30,188 nucleotides of DNA from Arthrobacter sp. (GTDB taxonomy: Bacteria; Actinomycetota; Actinomycetes; Actinomycetales; Micrococcaceae), in assembly GCA_025464925.1 (NCBI GenBank), contig JAODMS010000057.1:1-30188 (forward strand), read 5' to 3'. Below the pieces are notes generated by a model. The model was not told where the DNA came from. It was given only the letters and a program-made list of their open reading frames with translations, and made no database searches. The translations under genes and the position numbers were made by a program. Below are positions 1 through 8,388 of this stretch, piece by piece. Position 1 is the first letter of the stretch; each line of letters starts with the position of its first letter.

Positions 1-71
1 CGCCGCAGCGCAGGGGCTTTAGTTGATACAGAACCTCTTCGCCGGACCGACCAGAACCAAAGGAGCCCCTC

Positions 72-1781
72 ATGGCACCCGCCGATTTCACCACCGGTGC
101 CCGCCCGGTCAAAGCAGCCCGCGGCACCAAGCTCACGGCCAAGAGCTGGCAGACGGAAGCCCCGCTGCGCATGCTCATGAACAACCTGGACCCCGAGGTC
201 GCCGAACGCCCGGATGACCTCGTGGTCTACGGCGGCACCGGCCGCGCCGTGCGCAACTGGGCCGCGTTCGACGCGATCACCCGCACCCTGGAAACCCTGG
301 AAACCGACGAGACCCTGCTGGTCCAGTCCGGCAAGCCCGTCGGCGTGTTCCGCACCAACGAATGGGCACCCCGGGTGCTGCTGGCCAACTCCAACCTCGT
401 CGGCGACTGGGCGACCTGGCCCGAATTCCGCCGGCTCGAGGCCGAGGGCCTGATGATGTACGGCCAGATGACGGCCGGATCCTGGATCTACATCGGCACC
501 CAGGGCATCCTGCAGGGCACTTTCGAGACCTTCGCGGCGATTGCCCGCAAGCTGACCGGCGACGAGAACGGCACCCTCGCCGGCACGCTGACCCTCACCG
601 GCGGCTGTGGCGGCATGGGCGGCGCCCAGCCGCTCGCCGTCACCTTGAACGGCGGCGCCTGCCTGATCGTCGACGTCGACGAAAGCCACCTGCGCCGCCG
701 CGCCGGCAAGCGTTACCTCGATGAGGTGGAAACCGACCTCGACGCCGCCATCACCAAGGTCCTCAGCGCGAAGGAAGAACGCCGCGGCTGGTCCGTCGGC
801 TACGTCGGCAACGCCGCCGAGGTCTTCCCCGAGATCCTGCGCCGCCACAACGCCGGCGAACTCACGGTGGACATCGTCACCGACCAGACCTCCGCCCACG
901 ATCCGCTGAGCTACCTCCCCGAGGGGGTCACGGTCGAGGAATGGCACCGCGAGGCCGCCGCCGACCCGGAGGGCTTCACCAAGAAGGCCCAGGCCTCGAT
1001 GGCCCGGCACGTCCAGGCGATGGTGGAATTCCAGGACGCCGGCGCCGAGGTGTTCGACTATGGCAACTCCATCCGCGACGAGGCCCGCAAGGGCGGCTAC
1101 AACCGCGCCTTCGAATTCCCCGGCTTCGTCCCGGCCTATATCCGTCCGTTGTTCTGCGAGGGACTCGGCCCGTTCCTCTTGGTCGCGCTGTCCGGCGACC
1201 CCGAGGACATCGACTTCACGGACGCGGCCATCAAGGAACTCTTTCCGGAGAACAAGCACCTGCACCGCTGGCTCGACGCCGCCGCCGAGCGCGTCGAGTT
1301 CGAAGGCCTGCCGGCCCGCATCTGCTGGCTGGGCTACGGCGACCGCGCCAAGGCCGGGCTGCTGTTCAACCAGCTTGTCAAGGAAGGCAAGGTCACGGCG
1401 CCGCTCGTGATCGGCCGCGACCACCTCGACTCCGGCTCCGTCGCCTCGCCCTACCGCGAAACCGAAGCCATGGCGGACGGCTCCGACGCGATTGCCGACT
1501 GGCCGCTGCTCAACGCCCTGCTCAACACCGCCTCCGGCGCCACCTGGGTCTCCCTCCACCACGGCGGCGGCGTGGGCATCGGCCGCTCCATCCACGCCGG
1601 TCAGGTCTCCGTCGCCGACGGTACCGACCTCGCCACGCAGAAACTCGAACACCAGCTCACCAACGATCACGGCATGTGCGTAATCCGCAACGCCGCCGCC
1701 GGCTACGACCGCGCCGTCGAGGTCGCCCGGGAACGCGGCGTCCGCATCCCCATGTTGAACTCCGCAGAAGCTAAGAAGTAG
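72..1781 (+). CDS. hutU: Urocanate hydratase (urocanase)
   Basis: Cytoplasmic enzyme that hydrates urocanate to imidazolone propionate, the second step of histidine degradation, using tightly bound NAD+ as an electrophile. The 569-residue length fits the family (about 550-570). The N-terminal half ends in the glycine-rich segment [19 protein letters not shown], typical of the urocanase NAD+-binding region. The C-terminal half carries [11 protein letters not shown], whose cysteine (about residue 418) corresponds to the conserved active-site cysteine, and the [11 protein letters not shown] segment. The ATG at 72 is preceded by AAAGGAG at 59-65, a good ribosome binding site. hutH follows after only 8 bases, so the two are surely co-transcribed. 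The promoter and any hut regulator lie upstream of the window or in the first 71 bases, where I see no clear signal. Confidence 0.97.
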   Translation: MAPADFTTGARPVKAARGTKLTAKSWQTEAPLRMLMNNLDPEVAERPDDLVVYGGTGRAVRNWAAFDAITRTLETLETDETLLVQSGKPVGVFRTNEWAPRVLLANSNLVGDWATWPEFRRLEAEGLMMYGQMTAGSWIYIGTQGILQGTFETFAAIARKLTGDENGTLAGTLTLTGGCGGMGGAQPLAVTLNGGACLIVDVDESHLRRRAGKRYLDEVETDLDAAITKVLSAKEERRGWSVGYVGNAAEVFPEILRRHNAGELTVDIVTDQTSAHDPLSYLPEGVTVEEWHREAAADPEGFTKKAQASMARHVQAMVEFQDAGAEVFDYGNSIRDEARKGGYNRAFEFPGFVPAYIRPLFCEGLGPFLLVALSGDPEDIDFTDAAIKELFPENKHLHRWLDAAAERVEFEGLPARICWLGYGDRAKAGLLFNQLVKEGKVTAPLVIGRDHLDSGSVASPYRETEAMADGSDAIADWPLLNALLNTASGATWVSLHHGGGVGIGRSIHAGQVSVADGTDLATQKLEHQLTNDHGMCVIRNAAAGYDRAVEVARERGVRIPMLNSAEAKK

Positions 1782-1789
1782 GAACCGCC

Positions 1790-3382
1790 ATGACACTAAC
1801 GGCCCACGCACCGCTGACCGTCACTCTCGGCTCCAGCGGGGTCACGCCCGAGGACGTCGTCGCCGTCGCCCGCCACGACTCCAAGGTGGCCATCGCGCAG
1901 GACGCCCTGGATGCGGTCGCCAAGGTCCGTGCCCACATCGATGACCTCGCCCGCAGCGAGGTCCCCGCCTACGGCATTTCCACCGGGTTCGGTGCCCTCG
2001 CCAACCGGCACATCCCCAACGAGCTGCGCACCCAGCTGCAGAAGTCGCTGATCCGCAGCCACGCCGCCGGGATGGGCCCGGCGGTGGAACGCGAGGTGGT
2101 CCGCGGAATTATGTTCCTGCGCGCCAAGACCCTCGCCTCCGGCCGCACCGGGGTCCGGCCTGTGGTGCTGCAGACCCTGGTGGACGTGCTCAACGCCGGC
2201 ATCACCCCCGTGGTGCGCGAGTTCGGTTCCCTCGGCTGCTCCGGCGACCTCGCACCGTTGTCCCACTGCGCCCTGGTGCTGATGGGCGAAGGCGAAGCCC
2301 TCGGCCCCGACGGAACAATGTACGGCGCCAAGGACGGCAGGCCGGTCGCCGCGCTCCTCGCCGAGCATGGGATCGAACCCGTCACCCTCGCCGAAAAGGA
2401 GGGACTGGCGCTGGTCAACGGCACCGAGGGCATGCTGGGCATGCTGCTGATGGCCATCGCGGACATCCGGCAGCTGCTCACGACGGCGGACATCACCGCC
2501 GCGCTCAGCGTCGAGGCCCTGCTCGGCACGGACCAGGTCTTCCTGCCCGAGCTGCATGCCGCACTCCGGCCGCACCCGGGCCAGGCAGCGTCTGCTGACA
2601 ACATGCTGCGGGTGCTCTCCAACTCTCCGATTGTCGCCTCGCACCGGATCAACGACACCAAGGTCCAGGACGCCTACTCGCTGAGGTGCGCGCCGCAGGT
2701 CGCCGGCGCCGTCCGCGACACCGCGGACCACGCAGCCCTGGTCGCGTCCCGCGAGCTGGCCGCCGCGATCGACAACCCGGTCGTCCTGCCGGACGGCCGC
2801 GTCAGTTCCAACGGCAACTTCCACGGCGCCCCGGTGGCCTACGTGCTGGACTTCCTGGCGATCGCCGTCGCGGACCTGAGTTCCATCGCCGAGCGCCGGA
2901 CCGACCGGATGCTGGACCCGGCGCGCTCGCACGGGCTGCCGGCGTTCCTGGCCGCGGACCCAGGCGTCGATTCCGGCCTCATGATCGCCCAGTACACCCA
3001 GGCCGGCCTGGTCTCGGACAACAAGCGCCTCGCCGTTCCGGCGTCGGTGGACTCCATCCCGAGCTCGGCGATGCAGGAGGACCACGTCTCCATGGGCTGG
3101 CACGCGGCCCGCAAGCTCCGCCGCTCCGTGGAGAACCTGCGCCGCGTCCTGGCCATCGAACTGGTGACCTCGGCGCGGGCGCTCGACATCCGCACCCAGC
3201 TCTCCGGCGGCGAGCTTACGCCCGGGCCGGCGGGCCAAGCCGTAATTGCGGCGCTGCGCGCCGTCGTCGACGGGGCGGGAACCGACAGGTTCCTGTCACC
3301 GGAGCTGGAGGCGGCGGACCGGCTGCTCGCCTCAGGGGAGGTCAGGGCGGCGGCCGAATCCGCCGTCGGAATTCTCGCCTGA
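1790..3382 (+). CDS. hutH: Histidine ammonia-lyase (histidase)
   Basis: Removes ammonia from L-histidine to give trans-urocanate, the first step of histidine degradation. At 530 residues it is a normal length for the aromatic amino acid lyase family. The signature GSLGCSGDLAPLSH is visible, with the MIO cofactor expected to form autocatalytically from Cys150-Ser151-Gly152. Most textbook members have Ala-Ser-Gly here; I recall Cys in Streptomyces histidases but cannot check it. Other family landmarks are the N-terminal YGISTGFGALANR segment, which carries the catalytic tyrosine loop, then NGTEGML, and the QEDHVSMGWHAARKL segment near the C terminus. The start ATG follows AGGAA at 1780-1784, overlapping the hutU stop, so translation is likely coupled. 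Downstream lies a 148-base gap and a small unknown gene. Confidence 0.97.
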   Translation: MTLTAHAPLTVTLGSSGVTPEDVVAVARHDSKVAIAQDALDAVAKVRAHIDDLARSEVPAYGISTGFGALANRHIPNELRTQLQKSLIRSHAAGMGPAVEREVVRGIMFLRAKTLASGRTGVRPVVLQTLVDVLNAGITPVVREFGSLGCSGDLAPLSHCALVLMGEGEALGPDGTMYGAKDGRPVAALLAEHGIEPVTLAEKEGLALVNGTEGMLGMLLMAIADIRQLLTTADITAALSVEALLGTDQVFLPELHAALRPHPGQAASADNMLRVLSNSPIVASHRINDTKVQDAYSLRCAPQVAGAVRDTADHAALVASRELAAAIDNPVVLPDGRVSSNGNFHGAPVAYVLDFLAIAVADLSSIAERRTDRMLDPARSHGLPAFLAADPGVDSGLMIAQYTQAGLVSDNKRLAVPASVDSIPSSAMQEDHVSMGWHAARKLRRSVENLRRVLAIELVTSARALDIRTQLSGGELTPGPAGQAVIAALRAVVDGAGTDRFLSPELEAADRLLASGEVRAAAESAVGILA

Positions 3383-3530
3383 AAGGAAACAAAGTTCAGT
3401 GGCCGCCCCCATTTCGCGGCCCCTCCGAAATCTTAGCAACATGACCGTCGGGAGCCCGGAATCTGTAGTAAAAAGGGGTAACCGCACCAATGATGCTGTG
3501 GCAAAGAACCTATACAGGGGGTAAAAGTTC

Positions 3531-3767
3531 ATGAAAGCACGCGGGACAATCATTTCCAGACGCCTGGCATCCGCCGCCGCGGTTTCCGACTGGCGAAGCC
3601 TCAAGGCCGGCGATCGGGTCGAGATCGTCAAGCACGCACAGCTTCTGCTGGCCGGTGAGGTCGAAGAGGTCTCGGTGAGCGGCAACGTGCTCTGGCTGGT
3701 CGCTGCGGACCCGTCGGAGACACAGCTCTTTTTAAAGTCCGACGGCGTCCAGGTGCGGCGCCGCTAG
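3531..3767 (+). CDS. Small hypothetical protein, possible SH3-like barrel
   Basis: A 78-residue protein that I do not recognise. The ATG at 3531 is preceded by a G-run (3517-3521) at good spacing. Residues 1-20 are basic and Ala/Ser-rich. Residues 20-78 read as alternating short beta strands with turns (LKAGDRVEIV, LLAGEVEEVS, NVLWLVAAD, LFLKSDGVQVRR), the pattern of a small SH3-like or KOW-like barrel; this fold is an inference. There is no signal peptide or membrane segment. It lies 148 bases after hutH and is closed off by the strong terminator at 3818-3885, so it could be the last gene of the hut transcript or have its own promoter. No function can be assigned. Confidence 0.7.
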   Translation: MKARGTIISRRLASAAAVSDWRSLKAGDRVEIVKHAQLLLAGEVEEVSVSGNVLWLVAADPSETQLFLKSDGVQVRRR

Positions 3768-3817
3768 CGCTTTTTTGACGGCCGGTCCACCGGCGTCGGA
3801 GTGAAGAGGCACCGCAG

Positions 3818-3885
3818 AAGTCCCCGTCCCCCGGGCCGGTCTCCGCATCGAGCAGGGACCGGCCCGGGCGGGCGGGGACTTTTTT
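3818..3885 (+). terminator. Strong intrinsic terminator ending the hut-side transcript
   Basis: A long GC-rich hairpin with a T-tract. The outer arm 3818-3826 pairs perfectly over 9 bp with 3873-3881, and the inner arm 3830-3841 pairs perfectly over 12 bp with 3857-3868. A small internal loop separates them and the apical loop is 15 nt. Six T residues (3880-3885) follow the stem. It separates the hutUH/small-gene transcript from the Ter locus. Confidence 0.9.
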
Positions 3886-4100
3886 GCGGTCTGGGACGTT
3901 GAACAAGTGAGCACATTGCCCGGCGCCAACTGAGGCGGATTGTCGCGTCGTAGCTGCAAGGTGGCGGGTTATCAGGCTAGAGAGGGCCGTACCCTGCGGG
4001 TATGATAATTGCACGAAGTCTTGGGGGATAACTTCCGGGATGTTTTCGCCGTCGTGGCCGTTGATTGGCCGGGACCCGTAGTTCCAGGAGTTGTTCCAGC
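3886..4100 (+). promoter_or_regulatory. Promoter and leader region of the Ter operon
   Basis: There is no gene in this stretch, which together with the terminator forms the 333-base gap before the TerC gene. A good -10 candidate is TATGAT at 4001-4006 (the overlapping GATAAT at 4004-4009 is an alternative). A weaker -35, TAGAGA at 3978-3983, lies 17 bases upstream. A perfect 5-bp inverted repeat, TACCC/GGGTA (3990-3994 and 3998-4002), overlaps the -10 edge and could be part of an operator. Transcription from here would give a leader of roughly 85-90 nt before the GTG at 4101. I see no consensus yybP-ykoY manganese riboswitch in the leader. Confidence 0.5.
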
Positions 4101-5213
4101 GTGTTTTTGAAGACTTTCGGCTGGTCGTTCGCGATCACCATTATTTCATTGGTCATCGCCTTCCTCTATGGCGGTCCGCAGGCGCTGATCCTCTGCGTGA
4201 TCCTGGGCATCCTGGAAGTCAGCCTGAGCTTCGACAACGCCGTCGTCAATGCGCGCATCCTGGAGCGCATGAACCCCTTCTGGCAAAAGATGTTCCTGAG
4301 CGTGGGCATCATCATCGCGGTCTTCGGGATGCGCATCGTGTTCCCGCTGCTGATCGTCGGCGTCACAGCCAAACTGAACCCCGTCGAGGCTGTCACCCTG
4401 GCCCTGGAAAAGGGCGATCCCCACACCCCCGGCAGCTACGGCTACCTGCTGCACGAGGCGCATCCCCAGATTGCGGCCTTCGGCGGCATGTTCCTCCTGA
4501 TGCTGTTCCTGGACTTCATCCTCGCCCACCGGGACATCAAATGGATCAAGTTCCTCGAGATTCCGCTGGCCAAGCTCGGCAAGCTCGAGGGTGCCTCCTT
4601 GATCATCGGTATGGCAGCACTGGCCACCGCCGGCGCAGTGGCCGGTGAAAAGCAGGGTATCGTGCTGCTTTCCGGCCTGCTGGGCATGATCACCTACTTC
4701 CTCGTCAACGGCCTCGGAAACCTCTTCGACGTCGACGGGGACGGTGACATCGACGCGGCGGACGCGGACCTCGTCCTCCACTCCGGCCCCTCCGAGCCGG
4801 CGAAACTGGCCGGCAAGGCCGCCTTCATGCTCTTCCTGTACCTTGAAGTCATCGACGCCTCCTTCTCCTTCGATGGCGTCATCGGAGCCTTCGCCATTAC
4901 CTCGGACCCGATCATCATTGCCCTCGGACTGGGCTTCATCGGTGCCATGTTCGTCCGCTCCCTCACCGTCTTCCTGGTCCGGGAGGGGACGCTGGACGAA
5001 TTCGAATACCTTGATCACGGCGCACACTGGGCCATCGGGGCCTTGGCAGTCATCCTGCTGATCACCATCGTGTTCCCGATCAACGAGATCATTACCGGCC
5101 TTATCGGCGTCGTGTTCATCGGAGCCGCCTTTACGGGGTCCATCCTGCGCAACAAGCGGGCCAGGGCCGCAGGGCAGGATGCCTCACTGGAATCGGCAAC
5201 CGCAAAAAGCTAA
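4101..5213 (+). CDS. TerC/DUF475-type integral membrane protein
   Basis: A polytopic membrane protein of 370 residues from the GTG at 4101. That start has AGGAG at 4086-4090 and places the protein start at VFLKTFGWSF, the usual DUF475 start; an in-frame TTG at 4065 lacks support. Both TerC hallmark repeats are present: EVSLSFDNAVVNA with Asp45 in the second helix, and EVIDASFSFDGVIGA with Asp258. About eight to nine hydrophobic helices are visible. TerC proteins are implicated in metal-ion (Mn2+) efflux and as membrane anchors for TerD proteins. Unusually, the loop before the second repeat contains a 12-residue EF-hand/dockerin-like calcium loop at 210-221 (Asp at positions 1, 3, 5, 9 and 12, Gly at 6, Ile at 8). 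It is the first gene of the Ter operon; the TerD genes follow after 54 bases. Confidence 0.93.
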   Translation: MFLKTFGWSFAITIISLVIAFLYGGPQALILCVILGILEVSLSFDNAVVNARILERMNPFWQKMFLSVGIIIAVFGMRIVFPLLIVGVTAKLNPVEAVTLALEKGDPHTPGSYGYLLHEAHPQIAAFGGMFLLMLFLDFILAHRDIKWIKFLEIPLAKLGKLEGASLIIGMAALATAGAVAGEKQGIVLLSGLLGMITYFLVNGLGNLFDVDGDGDIDAADADLVLHSGPSEPAKLAGKAAFMLFLYLEVIDASFSFDGVIGAFAITSDPIIIALGLGFIGAMFVRSLTVFLVREGTLDEFEYLDHGAHWAIGALAVILLITIVFPINEIITGLIGVVFIGAAFTGSILRNKRARAAGQDASLESATAKS

Positions 5214-5267
5214 CTGCAGCAGTCGAATACACAGCACAACCACTACTACGAAAAGCGGGTAATTCAC

Positions 5268-5858
5268 ATGGGTTTGAGTCTGCAAAAGGGCCAGTCACTG
5301 TCGCTGACGAAGCAGAACGGTGAGTCTTTGACCAACGTCCGGATGGGCCTCGGCTGGGACTCAGCGGCGCCCGCCAAGAAGGGATTCTTCGGCGGCTCCA
5401 AGACTGTGGAGGTCGACCTGGATGCTTCGGCCCTCCTGTTCGACGGTCAGGGGAACCACCTGGACTCGGTCTTCTTCAACCAGCTCACCAGCAAGGACGG
5501 TTCCGTCCGCCACACCGGCGACAACCTCACCGGCGCCGGCGACGGCGACGACGAGACCCTGATGGTGAACCTGCCGAGCGTTTCCCCCGCGATCCAGCAC
5601 ATCGTCTTCGTGATCACCAGCTACAGCCAGCAGACCTTTGACATGGTCCAGAATGCCTTCTGCCGCGTCATCGACGACTCGGTTGCCGGCAGCCCCGAAG
5701 TCGCCCGCTACCAGCTCACCGAGTCGGGCAAAAACACGGCTATGGTGATGGCCAAGCTCTCCCGGAGCGGGAACGGCTGGACGTTCCAGGCCATCGGCGC
5801 ACCGGCCAACGGCCGCACGGCAGGCGATGTCCGCGGCGCGGCGGCTGCGGCACTGTAG
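5268..5858 (+). CDS. TerD-family protein, TerX/TerZ-like
   Basis: A cytoplasmic 196-residue protein of the TerD/CABP beta-sandwich family, which binds calcium. It starts with the family N-terminal SLQKGQSLSLTK and GLGWD segments, then DLDASAL at 50-56. The calcium-binding stretch is intact: DGSV at 77-80, GDNLTG at 84-89 and GDGDDE at 91-96. Compared with the next two paralogues it carries an extra glycine-rich insert (KKGFFGGS, residues 37-44), a QTFDMVQNAFCRV segment and a different C-terminal end, all features I associate with TerX/TerZ of the enterobacterial tellurite operon. The ribosome binding site is weak (GCGGG near 5256). Probably a structural partner of the other TerD proteins and of TerC. 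Confidence 0.92.
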   Translation: MGLSLQKGQSLSLTKQNGESLTNVRMGLGWDSAAPAKKGFFGGSKTVEVDLDASALLFDGQGNHLDSVFFNQLTSKDGSVRHTGDNLTGAGDGDDETLMVNLPSVSPAIQHIVFVITSYSQQTFDMVQNAFCRVIDDSVAGSPEVARYQLTESGKNTAMVMAKLSRSGNGWTFQAIGAPANGRTAGDVRGAAAAAL

Positions 5859-5896
5859 CGTCTGACTTATCTTCACTTCTCACCGAAGGAGTAAAC

Positions 5897-6478
5897 GTGT
5901 CTAGCCTGACTCTGAGCAAGGGCAGCAATTTGTCCCTGACGAAAGCCGATCCCGGGCTGCGCAAGGCGATCATCGGTCTGGGCTGGGATCCGCGGACAAC
6001 CGCAGGAGAGCAGTTCGACCTGGACGCCTCCGCGCTGCTGGTCCGGGCTGACGGCAAGGTCCGCTCGAACGACGACTTCATTTTCTACAACCAGTTGTCG
6101 TCGCCCGACGGTTCGGTGGTGCACCAGGGCGACAACCGCACCGGCGTGGGCGAAGGGGACGACGAGCAGATCCTGATTGATCTCGACGCCGTTGCTTCGG
6201 ACATTCAGAAGATCGTCATCGTCGTGTCGATCGACCAGGCCGACGGCCGCCGCCAGAACTTCGGACAGGTGCGCGACGCCTTCTGCCGGGTGGTGAACCA
6301 GGAGACCGATTCCGAAGTGGTCCGCTATGATCTCACCGAGGACGCGGCAGCAGAAACATGCATGATCTTCGCGGAGATCTACCGCAACAACGGAGAGTGG
6401 AAGTTCCGTGCCGTCGGCCAGGGGTACGCCTCCGGTTTGCACGGCGTTGCGACGGACTTCGGCATAGCACTGAGCTAG
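5897..6478 (+). CDS. terD: TerD-family calcium-binding stress protein (canonical)
   Basis: A 193-residue canonical TerD. The GTG start at 5897 has AAGGAG at 5886-5891. Motifs run in order: SLTKADPGL, GLGWDPRT (27-34), FDLDASALL (40-48), DFIFYNQ (60-66), DGSV (71-74), then the full calcium site GDNRTG (78-83) with GEGDDE (85-90), RRQNFGQV, and the C-terminal NNGEWKFRAVGQGY. The family confers tolerance to tellurite, oxidants, phage and colicins in several bacteria and is proposed to form calcium-dependent membrane-linked assemblies with TerC. It is very similar to the next gene, so the pair arose by a fairly recent tandem duplication. Confidence 0.96.
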   Translation: MSSLTLSKGSNLSLTKADPGLRKAIIGLGWDPRTTAGEQFDLDASALLVRADGKVRSNDDFIFYNQLSSPDGSVVHQGDNRTGVGEGDDEQILIDLDAVASDIQKIVIVVSIDQADGRRQNFGQVRDAFCRVVNQETDSEVVRYDLTEDAAAETCMIFAEIYRNNGEWKFRAVGQGYASGLHGVATDFGIALS

Positions 6479-6483
6479 AAGCC

Positions 6484-6509
6484 GGGCGGGCCGCGACCCC
6501 GGGCCGCCC
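6484..6509 (+). other. GC hairpin between two terD copies
   Basis: Arms GGGCGG (6484-6489) and CCGCCC (6504-6509) can pair in the 67-base gap between the second and third TerD genes. There is no T-run, so a terminator is unlikely; an mRNA-stability or processing element is possible. The gap also contains the AAGGAG ribosome binding site of the next gene. Confidence 0.35.
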
Positions 6510-6545
6510 ACCACAACTTCACCAGACTGAACAAGGAGAACCACC

Positions 6546-7127
6546 ATGGCTGGCCTGACTCTTACCAAAGGCAGTAACCTCTCGCTCACCAAGACCGATC
6601 CGGGACTGAACAAGGTCCTCGTCGGGCTGGGCTGGGATCCTCGTACGACAACCGGCGACGCCTTTGATCTGGACGCATCGGCGCTCCTGCTGGGCGCCGA
6701 CGGAAAGGTCCGTAGCTCGGCGGACTTCATCTTCTACAACCAGCCGGCCGCAGCTGACGGCTCGGTGACACACAAGGGTGACAACCGCTCCGGTGACGGC
6801 GCCGGCGATGACGAAGTGATCGCCGTCGAACTGTCGGCTGTGGGTGCGGATGTCCAGCGCATCGTCTTTGTGGTCTCGATCGACCAGGCAGAGGCGCGCC
6901 GCCAGAATTTCGGCCAGGTGCGCGGCGCCTATTGCCGCGTCGTCAACCAGGAGACCGAGGCCGAGGTAGTGCGCTACGACCTCAGTGAGGACGCGGCTCC
7001 GGAGACCTGCATGATCTTCTCGGAGCTCTACCGGAACAACGGTGAGTGGAAGTTCAAGGCAGTCGGCCAGGGATACGCCACGGGGCTCGCGGGGATCGCC
7101 GCGGACTTCGGCGTCCAGCTCGACTAA
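6546..7127 (+). CDS. terD: TerD-family calcium-binding stress protein (canonical)
   Basis: A 193-residue TerD paralogue, collinear with the preceding gene along its whole length without obvious gaps. The calcium-binding region is intact (DGSV 71-74, GDNRSG 78-83, GAGDDE 85-90), as are FDLDASALL, DFIFYNQ, the RRQNFGQV segment and the C-terminal NNGEWKFKAVGQGY. AAGGAG a few bases before the ATG fixes the start. It lies 67 bases after its twin and 30 bases before telA. Having two near-identical copies suggests either dosage or the building of hetero-oligomers. Canonical TerD proteins are soluble and bind two Ca2+ per domain in solved structures; the same is expected here. Confidence 0.96.
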   Translation: MAGLTLTKGSNLSLTKTDPGLNKVLVGLGWDPRTTTGDAFDLDASALLLGADGKVRSSADFIFYNQPAAADGSVTHKGDNRSGDGAGDDEVIAVELSAVGADVQRIVFVVSIDQAEARRQNFGQVRGAYCRVVNQETEAEVVRYDLSEDAAPETCMIFSELYRNNGEWKFKAVGQGYATGLAGIAADFGVQLD

Positions 7128-7157
7128 CACCGGAGACAAGAGAAAGAGAGACGCACC

Positions 7158-8354
7158 ATGAGCATGCAAGTCACTCCGCCGGACACCTCGGCGTCCGCGC
7201 CGCTTGTCCTGAACGCTCCTGAGGCCCTGGATATCGTCAAGGTGGACGAGGCTCCGGGCATGGTCCCGGTTCCGGCTGATCGCCAGCAGGAGATCAACGC
7301 CCAGGCGCGCGCTTTCGTCAGCGAAGTCGCTGCGATGAACCCGCACAGACCCGAATTCACGAGCAAGATCGATGGCATCAACCGCTTGGCGGGACAGCAG
7401 CTTGTCTCCTCTTCCAACACCTCAAGCCGGCTGCTGGAGCGATCTTCAACGTCGCTGGCGGGCGCGAAAAAGTCGGGCGACAGTGCCCAGGTGAAGGTCG
7501 CGTCCACGCTCGGTGAACTTCGTTCCACCGTGGAGGACCTCACCCCGAACGCGGCCGACCTCAGTGTGGGGCGAAAGATCCTGGGCATTATTCCGGGCGG
7601 CAACAAACTCGCCAAGTACTTCCAGAAATATGAGTCAGCCCAGACCCAGCTGGACAAGATCATCAAGTCCCTGATGGCGGGGCAGGACGAACTGCTCAAG
7701 GACAATGCCGCCCTCGCGCAGGAAAAGACCCAGCTGTGGGAGACCATGCAGGAGCTGAGCGAGTACGCGGTCTTCGCCAAGGCCCTCGATGGCGCCACGG
7801 CAGCCAGGATCGACGAGATGAAGATGTCGGGCCAGGTCGAAAACGCCAACAAACTCGATGCAGATGTGCTGTTCCCCATCCGTCAGCGCCACCAGGACAT
7901 CCTGACGCAGCTGGCGGTCTCGGTGCAGGGCTATCTGGCCATCGACCTGATCCGCAAGAACAACACCGAGCTGATCAAGGGCGTCGAACGGGCACGCACC
8001 ACGACGATCTCCGCCCTCCGGACGGCCGTCATAGTGGCCCAGGCGCTGGCCAACCAGAAGATGGTGCTGGACCAGATCGACGCCATCAACACGACGACCA
8101 ACAACATGATCCTGAAGACTTCCGAGATGCTCAAGGACCAGACCGGCCGCATCCACCAGCAGGCGGCCAGTTCCGGCGTCAGCGTTGAAACGCTGCAGAA
8201 GGCGTTCGATAACGTCTTCCAGACGATGGATGCGATCGACACGTTCCGCTCGCAGGCCAACAAGAACATGGAAGGTACCGTTCACGCCCTCGAAGCGGGA
8301 CTGGAACGGGCCCGTCCCTACCTGGACCGCGCGCGCCAGCAGGAGGGGAATTAG
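7158..8354 (+). CDS. telA: TelA-family toxic anion resistance protein
   Basis: A 398-residue, largely alpha-helical protein of the TelA family (PF05816), linked to tolerance of tellurite and other toxic anions and of some cell-envelope antimicrobials. Residues 1-45 are low-complexity and probably flexible; the rest is long amphipathic helices suggesting coiled coils. Segments typical of the family include the SVGRKILGIIPGGNKL region near residues 138-153, LFPIRQRHQDILTQLAVSVQGYLAIDLIRKNN, and TTISALRTAVIVAQALANQK followed by Thr/Asn-rich helices. It starts at ATG 7158 after an AG-rich ribosome binding site (GAGACAAGAGAAAGAGAG). The mechanism of TelA is unknown; cytoplasmic location is inferred from the lack of a signal peptide or membrane segment. 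Confidence 0.95.
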   Translation: MSMQVTPPDTSASAPLVLNAPEALDIVKVDEAPGMVPVPADRQQEINAQARAFVSEVAAMNPHRPEFTSKIDGINRLAGQQLVSSSNTSSRLLERSSTSLAGAKKSGDSAQVKVASTLGELRSTVEDLTPNAADLSVGRKILGIIPGGNKLAKYFQKYESAQTQLDKIIKSLMAGQDELLKDNAALAQEKTQLWETMQELSEYAVFAKALDGATAARIDEMKMSGQVENANKLDADVLFPIRQRHQDILTQLAVSVQGYLAIDLIRKNNTELIKGVERARTTTISALRTAVIVAQALANQKMVLDQIDAINTTTNNMILKTSEMLKDQTGRIHQQAASSGVSVETLQKAFDNVFQTMDAIDTFRSQANKNMEGTVHALEAGLERARPYLDRARQQEGN

Positions 8355-8388
8355 CGGCCGCCAGCCCTGAGCAATAGGCTTATGGGCT

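Noticed and set aside
1796..3238. 480-codon open frame on the minus strand opposite hutH
   Set aside because: It mirrors the hutH codons in a high-GC genome, its composition is Gly/Arg/His-rich without domains, and hutH is certain.
3768..3800. Hairpin GCCGG/CCGGC next to a T-run just after the 78-residue gene
   Set aside because: The T-run precedes the stem on the plus strand, so it does not form a terminator; the real one is at 3818-3885.
4010..4100. Possible yybP-ykoY manganese riboswitch before the TerC gene
   Set aside because: The conserved core sequences of that class are not seen and the leader is short.
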